This document shows positions 18,635-31,387 of a DNA stretch of 64,000 nt, in pieces; positions within the stretch are counted from its first letter, which is position 1; every line of letters starts with the position of its first letter. A model generated the notes under the pieces. It saw nothing but the letters and a program-made list of their open reading frames with translations. It had not been told where the DNA came from and did not search any database. A program made the translations under genes and the position numbers. Origin of the DNA: Streptomyces sp. NBC_00358 (lineage in GTDB: Bacteria > Actinomycetota > Actinomycetes > Streptomycetales > Streptomycetaceae); the NCBI RefSeq assembly GCF_036099295.1, contig NZ_CP107976.1, forward strand, positions 2,480,001 through 2,544,000, read 5' to 3'.

Positions 18635-19759
18635 TCAGTCGACGATCGCCATCTCGCGGGATGTGTTGTTGAGCCGGCGTCCGCCGTCCTCGGTGACCGT
18701 GACGATGTCCTCGATGCGGACCCCGAACCGGCCGGGGAGATAGACGCCCGGCTCCACCGAGAAGCACATGCCGGGGACCAGGGGCTGCTCCTCCCCCTCG
18801 ACCATGTAGGGCGGTTCGTGGGTGGTGACGCCGATGCCGTGCCCGGTGCGGTGGATGAAGTACTCGCCGTACCCGGCGTCCTTGATGACGGCGCGCGCCG
18901 CGCGGTCGACGTCCTGGCACGCGATCCCGGGACGCACGGCGCTGAACCCGGCCTCCTGGGCCTCGCGCACGATGTCGTGCACCTTGCGTTCCTCGTCGTC
19001 CGGTTCGCCCACGTGGACCGTGCGGGAGGTGTCGGAGCCGTAGCCGTCCTTGAGCCCGCCGAAGTCCAGGACGACCATGTCGCCGTGCTCGATGACGCGC
19101 TCGTCGGCCTCGTGGTGCGGGTCGGCCCCGTTGGGGCCCGAGGCGACGATGGTGAAGTCGACCTGGGAGTGCCCGAACCCGCGCAGCAGATCGGCGAGGT
19201 CGCCGGAGACCTCCGACTCCCTGCGGCCCGCGAAGGAGACCTTCCGGATCTCCTCGAACGCCGCGTCCGCGGCGGCCCCGGCGGCCGCGAGCCGCTCCAG
19301 TTCGGCCGTGTCCTTGACCGCCCTCAGCATCGGCAGGGCGTCGGTGAGCGCCGTGTAGCGGCTGTCGGGGAGCCGCTTCTGGAGGCCGAGCAGGTGCAGG
19401 GCCCAGCCGTTGTCGCTGATGCCGAAGCGGCCGGCGCCGTCCAGCAGCGGCACGGCGGCTTCGTAGGGGTCGGTGCCGTCGGTCCAGTCGTGCAGGGTGA
19501 GCACGGGCGCGCCGGGCGATTTGGCCGCGTCGGGCGCCTCCAGGGTGGGTACGACGAGCGCCGGGTCCTGTCCGGACCGCAGCACCAGCAGGGTGAGCCG
19601 CTCGGTCTCCACCGGGCGGTATCCGGTCAGCCACACCAGGTCGGGCCCCGGCGCGACCAGGACGCCGTCGAGCCCGGCGTCGGCCGCGGCCTCGGCGGCG
19701 CGCCGCATACGGGCCTCGTAGTCGGCGGCGGTGAAGGGCGCGGGTGTGGCGGCGGTCAT
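18635..19759 (-). CDS. M24 family Xaa-Pro peptidase
   Basis: The 374-residue product has an N-terminal creatinase-like domain (residues 1-150) and a C-terminal pita-bread metallopeptidase domain. All five metal ligands are recognisable: Asp in VVLDFGG, Asp in GYGSDTSRT, His in HRTGHGIG, Glu in FSVEPGVYL and Glu in VRIEDIV. The family cleaves N-terminal residues before proline using two Mn or Co ions. Start follows a GGAGG site. It is likely co-transcribed with the APH-like gene below it. Confidence 0.92.
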   Translation of the reverse strand: MTAATPAPFTAADYEARMRRAAEAAADAGLDGVLVAPGPDLVWLTGYRPVETERLTLLVLRSGQDPALVVPTLEAPDAAKSPGAPVLTLHDWTDGTDPYEAAVPLLDGAGRFGISDNGWALHLLGLQKRLPDSRYTALTDALPMLRAVKDTAELERLAAAGAAADAAFEEIRKVSFAGRRESEVSGDLADLLRGFGHSQVDFTIVASGPNGADPHHEADERVIEHGDMVVLDFGGLKDGYGSDTSRTVHVGEPDDEERKVHDIVREAQEAGFSAVRPGIACQDVDRAARAVIKDAGYGEYFIHRTGHGIGVTTHEPPYMVEGEEQPLVPGMCFSVEPGVYLPGRFGVRIEDIVTVTEDGGRRLNNTSREMAIVD

Positions 19760-19853
19760 GCGTGCCTCCGTGTGTCCGGACTTCCCCAGGGGGCTACGGC
19801 AGCATCCTGCCTCTCCGGTGGGGTGCGCGCGAGCCGGTCCTGCCCGCCCCCGC

Positions 19854-20474
19854 TCAGCTCTCCAGGGCGAGACGGGCGCCCAGGAGCAGCAGGACGCCTC
19901 CGGAGACCTGCTCCAGCCGCCTGCGTACGCCCGTCCGGGACAGCACGGTCCTCATCCGGCCGACGAACCAGACGTACAGGCCGTAGTAGCCCACCTCGTA
20001 GACCGCCCAGAGCGCGGCGAGGCCGAGCATGGCGGGCAGGTGCGGGGCGCCCTCGGGAACGAACTGCGGCAGGAAGGACATCGCGAAGACGGCCGCCTTC
20101 GGGTTGGCGAGGTTGAGCAGCAGTCCGCCCCGGTAGGACGCCCAGTCGCTCTTCTCCGCACCCTCCCAGCCGCTTTCCCCGGCGCCTGGGGAACGGCGCG
20201 CCCGCCACAGCGTCTGGACGCCGAATCCGACGAGCACGACGGCACCGGCGATCCGCATCACGTCGTACGCCACCTCCGAGGCGGCGAGCAGTGCGGTGAG
20301 GCCGAACGCGGCGACGGCGCCCCACAGGAAGACGCCCGTCTCGTTGCCGAGCACGGTAAGGAAGCCGGACCGCCTGCTGCCCAGTGACCGTTTGATGATC
20401 AGGACGGTGCTCGGTCCGGGCGAGGCCGCGATCAGGGTGCAGGCGCCGAGAAAGGCGACGAGGGTGCTCAGCAT
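19854..20474 (-). CDS. LysE family amino-acid exporter
   Basis: The 206-residue product has about six hydrophobic segments and the family start ACTLIAASPGPSTVLIIKRSL, with GNETGVFLWG and LLLNLANPKAAVF later. LysE/RhtB proteins export amino acids or related metabolites across the plasma membrane. A hydrophilic insertion at about 92-112 (RRSPGAGESGWEGAEKSD) sits between the two three-helix halves. It lies 94 bp upstream of the M24 peptidase gene on the same strand, compatible with disposal of peptide-derived amino acids, though that is inference. Confidence 0.9.
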   Translation of the reverse strand: MLSTLVAFLGACTLIAASPGPSTVLIIKRSLGSRRSGFLTVLGNETGVFLWGAVAAFGLTALLAASEVAYDVMRIAGAVVLVGFGVQTLWRARRSPGAGESGWEGAEKSDWASYRGGLLLNLANPKAAVFAMSFLPQFVPEGAPHLPAMLGLAALWAVYEVGYYGLYVWFVGRMRTVLSRTGVRRRLEQVSGGVLLLLGARLALES

Positions 20475-20589
20475 GCGGCCATCGTGACGGGCCGCGGCCC
20501 GGTTGACCAGCCCCTTCTTCCCTGCGCCCGCGGGATCGGGAGCCGTGCCCGCCGGGCGAGGGGCACCTGGACGGGCCGGCCGGGCCGGT

Positions 20590-21291
20590 TCAGGTCACGA
20601 TGCCCGGGACGGCGGTCAGGCCGCGGTGAGCGCCGTTCGCGTGGCGGACCCGGAGGGTGACCTGCTTGCCCGGACGCGCGGCGGCCACCTTTCGCGCGAG
20701 GTCGGCGGCCGAGGTGACCCCGGTCCCGTCGAACGCGAGCAGGACGTCACCGCGTACCAGGCCCGCGGTGTACCCGGGGCCGGGCAGATGCACCGCGACG
20801 ATCAGCGCGCCTCCGCCTCCGGGGGCGTCGACGGCCTCGACCCCGAGGGTCGCGCTGACGGAGGTCCGCGCGGACTCCCCGGACAGGATCGGGCTGCCGC
20901 TGCCGGACTCCGTGGTGGAACCCCCGGGCCGCGGCGCTCCGGGCCGCGCGGCTCCCGAACCCCCGGGCCGCGGCGCCGTGTCGGTGCCGGAGGGCTGTCG
21001 TGCGTGCCCGGCCGAACCGGCCTGCCTCTGGAGGTCCGCCAGTCTGCTCAGGCCGATCACTGTCGTGCCCACCGTGCCGAGCCCCACCCCGGACAGGACG
21101 AGGACCGACCCGACGAACAGCCCGAACAGCAGGTTGACCAGGCGCCTGCCGCGGCGCCGCGAGGCGTGCGGGCGCCGGGTGCCGCAGGCCGGACGTTCGC
21201 CGTCGGACGTACGCGCCCCGCCGCCCGGACGGTCGCCGCTGCCCGGATTCTGACCGGGCATCGGCTTGGGACGCAACGCGGTCTGTTCCAT
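20590..21291 (-). CDS. membrane-anchored PDZ domain protein
   Basis: The 233-residue product has a basic cytoplasmic N-terminus (residues 1-50), one membrane segment (LLFGLFVGSVLVLSGVGLG, about 54-72), a Pro/Gly/Ser linker and a C-terminal PDZ domain with GYTAGLVRGDVLLAFDG and SAADLARKVA. There is no protease domain, so it may be a scaffold or a substrate-binding partner outside the membrane. ATG at 21291 follows GGAGGCG; an in-frame upstream start lacks a site. Next gene on the strand is the LysE exporter, 115 bp on. Confidence 0.85.
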   Translation of the reverse strand: MEQTALRPKPMPGQNPGSGDRPGGGARTSDGERPACGTRRPHASRRRGRRLVNLLFGLFVGSVLVLSGVGLGTVGTTVIGLSRLADLQRQAGSAGHARQPSGTDTAPRPGGSGAARPGAPRPGGSTTESGSGSPILSGESARTSVSATLGVEAVDAPGGGGALIVAVHLPGPGYTAGLVRGDVLLAFDGTGVTSAADLARKVAAARPGKQVTLRVRHANGAHRGLTAVPGIVT

Positions 21292-21543
21292 GGGTCGCCT
21301 CCGGCAGATGTTCAACGAACCGCCTCCGGCTCTTGCTCTACCCCGCGCTGAGGCGCGCGACGATTCCCCAACGGGTGAACCGGTCTTCCTCGGGACGGTG
21401 TGGCGGTGGTCGCGACGGGCGGGGGTCGCCCGTGCCCGTCGCGGTGGACCCCGGCCTCGCGAAGGAGGCCCGGGAGGCCGTCGTGACGCTCCTCTCGGAA
21501 CACTCCGCGGCGGCCCCCGGTGCCCCGGACCCGTCGGGGACCG

Positions 21544-23730
<2,187 letters not shown>

Positions 23731-23886
23731 CTACCCACGGCCCCGCGCGGACATCCGCGGGCCAGGACGTGATCACACCATCGCGTGAACCGGGGCGAAA
23801 GCCGCACACGGCGGCACCACCGTCCGGTCGGGGCCGCCGGGACCCCGTCCCGGCGGCCCGGCGGGAGGAGCGCGGGATACCGCTCG

Positions 23887-25083
23887 TCAGCGTCTCGCCT
23901 GGATCAGCGCGTGGGTGCCGCCGGTGCGCCAGCGGTGGCCCTCGGCGGCGTCGAGGGCCGTCTCGACGGCCGAGGTGAGTCCGACGACGACATCGGACTT
24001 GAGGGTCCGCAGGGCGGCCACCGAACCGGGGAAGCCGGCGGTGGCGACCGCGAAGGGGGTGGTGGCGGGGTGGAGCCGGTCACCGATGAGACGGCGGTAG
24101 TTCAGGTCGCCCTTGAGAAGGGTCACGTCGGCCGCGGCGAACTCCTGCCGGAGATCTTCGGGCAGGTCGGTGTACGGCAGCGGGGCACAGGCGAAGGGGT
24201 GGGCACGGACGGTCAGACGGCCCTCGGACAGGGCGGCCCAGAGGCGGTTCCCGGCCTCGCTCGCCGCTCCCTTCGCCGCGGTCAGGCGGCGCAGGGCGTC
24301 GAGTACGTCGGCGGGCGTGGCGTCGGAGACGTAGTACGGGTACGGCTTCACCTGCAGGGTGGCCCGCGCGACCCGGCCGTGCCGGAGCAGGTGGTCGACG
24401 AGGAGGAGGTCGGGGATGAGTTCCCGGCCCGCGTTGTCCGCGACCAGACAGAGGGTGCCGCCGGCGAGGAGCGACCGCAGCACGTCCGCGTCGTCCGCCA
24501 CGAGCTGGGACTCGGCCGCCGTCCCGCCCCTGGTGCCCGACAGGCTGAAACCGAGGTCCGCCCGGTTGCCCCACAGCGAGCCGTGCAGCAGCGCCTCCTC
24601 CTGGTCCTCGGCCGGCCGGTGCGCGAGGTCGTCCAGCGCGGCGAGTTCCTCGTCGGCCTCCGGGGTGTCCAGTTCGGCGAGCTTGAAGGGGCGGAACGGG
24701 TCGATGCCCTGCCAGGGGCCGGGTGCGAAGTAGCCGACGGCTTCGAGGAGCCGGCGGTAGAAATAGCTCTCGGACCAGAGGAAGGGCACGTCGAACCAGG
24801 ACCGGCCGTAGTGCTCCCGGCCGCCCCAGGCGTCCCACCGCCCGCGGTCCGCGGCCTGCGCCGCGAGCGGTTCCACGACCCCCTCGGCACAGTTCCTGAG
24901 CAGGTCGTCGAGCGCGTGGCGCTGTTCGGGCCCGTACGGGAAGGCGTCCGCCACCCTGCGGATCAGCGCCGGATGCCGCTCGGCCAGCACACTCCAGGAG
25001 AACGAGCCCGGCACCGAGCTCACGACCACCGGAGCGTCGTCGGGACCGGCGGTGGAACGGGCGGCTGCGGTGGGATCGGACAT
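23887..25083 (-). CDS. damage-control phosphatase ARMT1/DUF89 family protein
   Basis: The 398-residue product carries DUF89 signatures: LVADNAGRELIPDLLLVDHLL with the metal-binding Asp-Asn, VKPYPYYVSDATPADVL, and LLKGDLNYRRLIGD. The family contains metal-dependent phosphatases that act on damaged or toxic phosphometabolites, named for human ARMT1. The ATG at 25083 starts a sensible N-terminus; the frame upstream is Arg-rich and unlike the family. It is divergent from the LPMO gene. Specific substrate unknown. Confidence 0.88.
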   Translation of the reverse strand: MSDPTAAARSTAGPDDAPVVVSSVPGSFSWSVLAERHPALIRRVADAFPYGPEQRHALDDLLRNCAEGVVEPLAAQAADRGRWDAWGGREHYGRSWFDVPFLWSESYFYRRLLEAVGYFAPGPWQGIDPFRPFKLAELDTPEADEELAALDDLAHRPAEDQEEALLHGSLWGNRADLGFSLSGTRGGTAAESQLVADDADVLRSLLAGGTLCLVADNAGRELIPDLLLVDHLLRHGRVARATLQVKPYPYYVSDATPADVLDALRRLTAAKGAASEAGNRLWAALSEGRLTVRAHPFACAPLPYTDLPEDLRQEFAAADVTLLKGDLNYRRLIGDRLHPATTPFAVATAGFPGSVAALRTLKSDVVVGLTSAVETALDAAEGHRWRTGGTHALIQARR

Positions 25084-25490
25084 GCCGCTCACCGTACCGG
25101 CCGTACAGAAGGGGCCGTCCGACGCGGTGCGCGCCGGGCGGCCCCTCCCCCCGTAGAGCCCAGCGGTCGGCCTGGTCGGCGGCTTCGAGCTGTCGGCCGC
25201 CCCGGTGCCCGCGCGGCCGTGTCGTGGACGACGGGTGCGCGGCTGCGACGGCGGCCGCGCTGAACGATAGGCAGGCCGCGAAGGGGAGGGATAGCGGGAA
25301 AACCCTCGATCCGGCCGCCGTTCGGCCCTCGCCCGCCCGAAGTCGGGCCGGGTGGTCCCGTTTCGCGCGGATTGCGGATCTGAACACGGGGCGCTCCGGC
25401 CCCGTACTTCACTGTGCCCTGTGCGGGGAGTGCGTCCCGGCCGCGCACGGTGGCACGCCGCTTCGCCCACGCATCGAGGAGACCTTCCGG
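25084..25490. other. 407-bp divergent intergenic region
   Basis: This gap lies between the ARMT1-like gene and the LPMO gene and must hold promoters for both. I see no convincing -35/-10 pair, no DasR-type palindrome and no small ORF with a family match. Confidence 0.5.
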
Positions 25491-26447
25491 ATGACCGCCT
25501 ACCGCACCGCCACCGCGGCCGCTGTCGCCCTGGCGGCTCCGCTGCTGCTCACGACGTGGGCCGCCGGGACCGCATCGGCGCACGGCGCACCGACGTCCCC
25601 GGTCAGCCGGGTGTACGCGTGCTCGCCCGAGGGCGGTCTGAGCGGCACGGCGGCCTGCCGGGCGGCGATCGCCGCGAACGGCTCGCCGTTCACCGCGTGG
25701 GACAACCTGCGGGTGGCCGGCGTCAACGGCCGGGACCGCTCGGTGATCCCGGACGGGAAGCTGTGCAGCGGGGGCCTGCCCGCCTACAAGGGCCTCGACC
25801 TGGCCCGCGCCGACTTTCCGTCGACGCGTCTGACGCCCGGCGCGAGCCTCACGCTCAAGTACAGCTCGACGATCCCGCACACGGGAACCTTCAAGCTCTT
25901 TCTGACCAAGCAGGGTTACAGCCCGACACGCCCCCTGAAGTGGTCCGACCTGCCGGAGAAGCCGTTCGCCACGGCCACCGACCCGGCACTGGTCGGCGGC
26001 GCCTACCGCATCAAGGGCACGCTGCCGTCCGACCGCACCGGCCGCCAGATGCTGTTCACGATCTGGCAGAACACCAGCACGACGGACACGTACTACTCGT
26101 GCTCGGACGTGGTGTTCTCCGGCGGGAGCGGGGCATCGAAGTCGACCCGGAACACGAGTACTTCGGGGAGCACCGGGAGTACTTCCGGCGGCAAGAGCGC
26201 CAAGAGCGCCTCCCCGTCGACCAAGTTGGAGACCTCGCCGCCCAGCCCCGAGCCGGCGTCCCCGTCCGCCGACTCGCCTTCCCCGGTGGCCGGTTCGCCC
26301 GCCGCGACGGCGGGCACCGATCAGCTGACGCCCGCCGCCGACAGCACGTCGGGCGGCGGCCCCGCCCTCCCCCTGGTCGCCGGGGGAGCGGCGGCGGCGC
26401 TGCTGCTCACCGCCGGCGTCGCTTTCGCGCTCCGACGCCGGCAGTGA
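25491..26447 (+). CDS. AA10 lytic polysaccharide monooxygenase, membrane-anchored
   Basis: The 318-residue product has a signal peptide cut after ASA, which exposes His31 as the first residue of HGAPTSP; this and His130 in STIPHTGTF form the copper histidine brace. A YYSCSDVVF strand ends the catalytic domain near residue 210. The enzyme should oxidatively cleave chitin or cellulose. A Ser/Thr/Pro linker (about 215-285) leads to a C-terminal membrane helix (LPLVAGGAAAALLLTAGVAFAL) and RRRQ, with no LPxTG sortase site and no carbohydrate-binding module. It should therefore stay on the cell surface. Start follows GAGGAG. Confidence 0.92.
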   Translation: MTAYRTATAAAVALAAPLLLTTWAAGTASAHGAPTSPVSRVYACSPEGGLSGTAACRAAIAANGSPFTAWDNLRVAGVNGRDRSVIPDGKLCSGGLPAYKGLDLARADFPSTRLTPGASLTLKYSSTIPHTGTFKLFLTKQGYSPTRPLKWSDLPEKPFATATDPALVGGAYRIKGTLPSDRTGRQMLFTIWQNTSTTDTYYSCSDVVFSGGSGASKSTRNTSTSGSTGSTSGGKSAKSASPSTKLETSPPSPEPASPSADSPSPVAGSPAATAGTDQLTPAADSTSGGGPALPLVAGGAAAALLLTAGVAFALRRRQ

Positions 26448-26465
26448 ACACGGGTCCGGTGGGCG

Positions 26466-27848
<1,383 letters not shown>

Positions 27849-28523
27849 ATGGCCTCGTCCCCGGACGCCACGGCGTCCAACGGTTCCACGCCCGAGACCC
27901 CGGAAAGCGGTTCGGCCGCCGACGGACAGGTCAGACGCGGCCGGGTCCGTCTCCGCCGCGCCGCCGTGATGGCGGTCCCGGCCACCGCGGTCGCCGCCGG
28001 GCTGATGATCCTCACCGCCCAGGGCGCCCTCGGCGTCCAGTTCGCCATCTCCGGCATGCCGTTCACCGTCACCGCGACCGAACTGAACGGCACCGGTTTC
28101 GAGCAGTTCGGCGGGCTCGACAACATGGCGGACGACAGCCCCAACGCCGGCGACACGGGCGGCCAGGTCCTCATCGTCACCTCGGCGATCAAGAGCGCGA
28201 CCCTGGACCACCTGTGCCAGAGCGTCGACCTCGGCGGCACGAACCTGCTCATCACGGCGGGCAGCGGAGCGAACAAGGTGGAGGCGAGCCACCTGACCAC
28301 CGACTCCACGGAACTGTCCGGCGACGCCTCCTTCGGCAACATCGAGATCGGCAACGACGCCAGCACCCTCGACAAGGCCGGGGTCCAGGGCCCCAAGGGC
28401 GTGTTCAGCCAGCAGGCCGACACCGTGCGCATCGCGAATCTGCGCCAGACCAACTACGCCACCACGGCGGCGGTGTTCAAGCTTCCCGGCCTCAAGCTCC
28501 GCTTCAGCGACCAGGGTTGCTGA
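27849..28523 (+). CDS. DUF6230 family protein
   Basis: The 224-residue product has a basic N-terminus, one hydrophobic segment at about 38-60 (AVMAVPATAVAAGLMILTAQGALG) and a surface-exposed domain with the family features FAISGMPFTVTATEL, LDHLCQSVDL and QTNYATTAAVFKL, ending in Cys. It is recognised as DUF6230, an actinobacterial family of unknown role that sits beside DUF6114. The stop overlaps the next start as TGATG, so the two are coupled. Start follows AGGGAGCAG. Confidence 0.88.
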   Translation: MASSPDATASNGSTPETPESGSAADGQVRRGRVRLRRAAVMAVPATAVAAGLMILTAQGALGVQFAISGMPFTVTATELNGTGFEQFGGLDNMADDSPNAGDTGGQVLIVTSAIKSATLDHLCQSVDLGGTNLLITAGSGANKVEASHLTTDSTELSGDASFGNIEIGNDASTLDKAGVQGPKGVFSQQADTVRIANLRQTNYATTAAVFKLPGLKLRFSDQGC

Positions 28524-28936
28524 TGAGCGCCGAACCACATCCGGACGACTCCCCCGGCCCGAGGGCCAGGTTCCGGCAGTGGCGCGCGCACCGCCCCTTC
28601 TGGGGCGGGCTGCTGCTCACCCTGGCGGGAGCGGAGATCCTCCTCACCGAGAAGGCGTCGCTGAAAGTCGTCCTGCACATCGGGATGCAGGGCCTGGCGG
28701 GCTATCTGCTCCCCGCCGTAATGCTGCTGTGCGGCCTGCTCATCCTCTTCAACCCCGCCCAGCGCCTGTTCTACTCCCTGCTGGGCATCCTGCTGTCCCT
28801 GGGCACGTGGCTCACCTCCAACCTGGGCGGCTTCTTCGTCGGACTGCTCCTCGGCGCCGTCGGCAGCTGCCTCGCCTTCGGCTGGCTCCCCGACCAGAAG
28901 CCGCGCAGGCGGCTGCTGCGCCGCGAGCCCGCCTGA
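28523..28936 (+). CDS. DUF6114 membrane protein
   Basis: The 137-residue product has about four membrane helices between residues 27 and 120 and basic ends (RRRLLRREPA). It matches the DUF6114 family, usually encoded with DUF6230. The ATG overlaps the DUF6230 stop by one base. Probably a membrane partner of DUF6230; function unknown. Confidence 0.87.
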   Translation: MSAEPHPDDSPGPRARFRQWRAHRPFWGGLLLTLAGAEILLTEKASLKVVLHIGMQGLAGYLLPAVMLLCGLLILFNPAQRLFYSLLGILLSLGTWLTSNLGGFFVGLLLGAVGSCLAFGWLPDQKPRRRLLRREPA

Positions 28937-28944
28937 GACCGTCG

Positions 28945-29016
28945 GTCCGGTGCCGGACCCCGCCGACTTGCCTGCACGCGCGGGGAAGCCGGCACCGAAA
29001 GCGCCCGGCACCGGAC
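28945..29016. terminator. inverted repeat between convergent operons
   Basis: GTCCGGTGCCGG (28945-28956) and CCGGCACCGGAC (29005-29016) are perfect 12-base arms with a 48-base loop, lying between the DUF6114 stop and the cvnE stop. It could end transcription from both sides, although the loop is long. Confidence 0.35.
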
Positions 29017-29071
29017 ACGCCTCGGGGTGACGGGACCGTGCTCAAGCCGCCCCCCGGAGCCCGGGAGCAGG

Positions 29072-30448
29072 TCACTCCCCGCGCCACCAGGCAGCCGTCC
29101 GGCGTGCCCATCCGCTCCTCGAAGGCTCGGGCGCGGCGGCCCGGGACTCGTCCACGGGGGACGGCCGCGAGGCCGTCTCCGGGGTCCGCCGGCCGCCCCC
29201 GGATGGCCCGTCCGCGGAAGGCCCGTCACCGGACCGTCCGACAGTCGGGGCGGCCGGGAACCGCACCGGCAGCGCGGCGAGCGCGCGGTGGAACGGGCCG
29301 GGGCGCCACTGCAACTCCTCGACGGGCACCGTCAGTTCGATGTCGGAGACCCGGTCCAGGAGTTTCTCGACCGCGACGGCCGCGATCAGCCGCGCCGGAC
29401 CCTGCGCCGGACAGGTGTGCGGGCCCGCGCTCCACGCCAGATGGGCCCGGTTGCCGGTGCGTCGGCCGCTCGTCAGCGCGGGATCGGTGTTCGCGGCGGC
29501 CAGACTCACCACCAGCGGATCGCCCGCGCGCAGCAGCGTTCCCTCGTACACGACGTCGTGCCGCGGGTAGTGGACGGCGTAGTTGGCGATCGGCGGGTCG
29601 GTCCAGAGCACCTCGTCGAGGGCGTCCTCGACCGGCAGGGTGCCGCCGGACAGATCGCCCGCGAAACGGTCGTCGGACAGCAGCAGGCGCAGGCTGTTCG
29701 CGATCAGGTTCTGCTGCGGTTCGGTGCCGGCGCCCATCAGCACGACGAGGGTGTGGACCATCTCCTCGTCGGTCAGCGCGGCGGGGTGCTCCATCAGCCA
29801 GGACGTCACGTCCGGTGCGGGCCGCCGCCGCTTCAGTCCGACCAGGTCGAGCAGGGTGGTGGTGAGCAGTTCGTTCGCCCTCTCGGCGTCCACCCCGTCG
29901 AAGATCCCGGACATGCCCTCGACCAGCCGGACGCCGTGGCCGACGGGGCAGCCGAAGAGATGGTTGAAGACGAGCAGCGGCAGTACCTGGGCGTACTCGC
30001 CGAGCAGATCAGCCGTCCCGAGCGGAGCGAACCGGTCGATGAGGGTGTCGGCGCTGCGCTCGGCGTATCCGCGCAGCGTGCCGGACTCGACGCGGGCGAG
30101 GCTGTCGCTGATGGCACCGCGCAGCCGGCCGTGCTGCTCGCCGTCGGTGAACAGGGCGTTGGGCCGGTACATCATCATCGGGACGACCGGGCTGTCCATC
30201 GGGACGGTGCCGTCGGCCAGGTCCCTCCAGTGCCGCGGGTCCTTGGCGAAGGTCTCCGGACTGCGCAGGACGTGCAGGGCTGCGTCGTACCCGGTGACCA
30301 GGGTGGCCCGGACACCGGGCGCGAGTTCGACGGGTGCGGTCGGTCCGGATTCCCGCAGACGCCGGTAGACCGTGGCGGGATCGGCGGCGAACTCCGGCCC
30401 GTACAGGGACTGGTGGGCCGGGCAGCCGGGGGGCGGTACGGCGCTCAC
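29072..30448 (-). CDS. cvnE: conservon cytochrome P450, CYP157-like (CvnE)
   Basis: The 458-residue product closes the conservon. The heme loop is LAWSAGPHTCPAQGPARL, with the axial Cys. The I-helix reads MGAGTEPQQN and lacks the usual Thr. The K-helix, where ExxR is nearly universal, reads DEVLW, so the Arg is Trp. CYP157 enzymes of S. coelicolor also lack ExxR, so membership of that family is likely. A Pro/Ser/Arg-rich tail of about 60 residues follows the catalytic domain. GTG start overlaps the cvnD stop (GTGA). Electron partner and substrate unknown. Confidence 0.9.
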   Translation of the reverse strand: MSAVPPPGCPAHQSLYGPEFAADPATVYRRLRESGPTAPVELAPGVRATLVTGYDAALHVLRSPETFAKDPRHWRDLADGTVPMDSPVVPMMMYRPNALFTDGEQHGRLRGAISDSLARVESGTLRGYAERSADTLIDRFAPLGTADLLGEYAQVLPLLVFNHLFGCPVGHGVRLVEGMSGIFDGVDAERANELLTTTLLDLVGLKRRRPAPDVTSWLMEHPAALTDEEMVHTLVVLMGAGTEPQQNLIANSLRLLLSDDRFAGDLSGGTLPVEDALDEVLWTDPPIANYAVHYPRHDVVYEGTLLRAGDPLVVSLAAANTDPALTSGRRTGNRAHLAWSAGPHTCPAQGPARLIAAVAVEKLLDRVSDIELTVPVEELQWRPGPFHRALAALPVRFPAAPTVGRSGDGPSADGPSGGGRRTPETASRPSPVDESRAAAPEPSRSGWARRTAAWWRGE

Positions 30449-31047
30449 GCGTGCTCCAGTTCGCCGTTGCGGGTCAGCAGGTGGGCGACGAGGGCGATCA
30501 GTGTCTCGGTGGCGGAGACCCGGTCGCGGGCGTCGCAGCGCAGCAGCGGGGTGGAGGGCAGCAGGTCGAGTGCCTCACGCACCTCGTCCAGGCCGTGCTC
30601 CGGGCCGTCGTCGAAGTCGTTCAGGGCCACGGCGTACGGGAGCCCCAACTCCTCCAGAACTCCCATGACTTCGAAGGACCGGTCCAGGCGGCGGGTGTCG
30701 GCGAGAACGAGTGCCCCGAGCGCGCCGCGCGTCATGTCCTGCCAGAGCCCGGTGAAGCGCCGTTGCCCCGGGGCTCCGAACAGGTAGAGGACCAGGGAGT
30801 CGTTGAGGGTGAGACGGCCGAAGTCGAGGGCGACCGTGGTGGTGGTCTTGTCCCGCGCACCCGCCAAGTCGTCGACGATCGCGCCTGCCTGAGTCATGAT
30901 CTCCTCGGTGCGCAGCGGCCGTATCTCGGACAGCGCGTCGACGAACGTGGTCTTGCCGACCGCGAAGTGGCCCACGACGAGCAGCTTCACCGCGGTCCGC
31001 ACACCGTCGGGCAGATACCTGCCCTCAGAGCCGGGAGCGGAGTCCAT
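30445..31047 (-). CDS. cvnD: conservon GTP-binding protein CvnD
   Basis: The 200-residue product is a small GTPase-like protein with P-loop GHFAVGKTTFV (about 21-31), a switch-like LFGAPGQRRF and a guanine-recognition segment reading ALNDFDD in place of NKxD. Conservons are Streptomyces signalling modules of a sensor kinase-like protein, a roadblock protein, a DUF742 protein and this GTPase. They may form a membrane complex resembling a G-protein receptor. It overlaps cvnC by 23 bp and cvnE by 4 bp. Start follows GGAGGTGCTCG. Confidence 0.93.
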   Translation of the reverse strand: MDSAPGSEGRYLPDGVRTAVKLLVVGHFAVGKTTFVDALSEIRPLRTEEIMTQAGAIVDDLAGARDKTTTTVALDFGRLTLNDSLVLYLFGAPGQRRFTGLWQDMTRGALGALVLADTRRLDRSFEVMGVLEELGLPYAVALNDFDDGPEHGLDEVREALDLLPSTPLLRCDARDRVSATETLIALVAHLLTRNGELEHA

Positions 31048-31387
31048 CGAGCACCTCCTGGAGGATGCCCGTGTCGGACGGCCCGGCGGAGGGGATCGGT
31101 GCACGGGTGACGAGGTGACCGCTGTCCATCAGGTCGGCGACCAGCACCTTGGTGACGCTGACGGGCAGCTCCAGATGGCCCGCCACCTCGGCCAGCGACA
31201 GCGCCCCGGGCCGGCACAGCTCCATCAGCCGCCGTTTCTCGGGGCTCAGTCCGGTGAGCGGCGGGCCGGGCGCGGCGATCAGCAGGGTGACGAGGTCGAG
31301 GGTGTTGCGCGACGGATGCGAGCGGCCTCCGGTGACGACGTACGACCGCACCAGGCGCTCCCCGGGACGGCCTCCGGGCGGCGTCAT
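31025..31387 (-). CDS. cvnC: conservon DUF742 protein CvnC
   Basis: The 120-residue product is a DUF742 protein with a winged-helix-like core: VRSYVVTGGR near the N-terminus, then LSLAEVAGHLELPVSVTKVLVADLMDSGHL. The fold suggests nucleic-acid or protein contact, and in conservons it interacts with CvnA, CvnB and CvnD. Its ATG overlaps the cvnB stop as ATGA. Confidence 0.93.
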   Translation of the reverse strand: MTPPGGRPGERLVRSYVVTGGRSHPSRNTLDLVTLLIAAPGPPLTGLSPEKRRLMELCRPGALSLAEVAGHLELPVSVTKVLVADLMDSGHLVTRAPIPSAGPSDTGILQEVLDGLRSRL

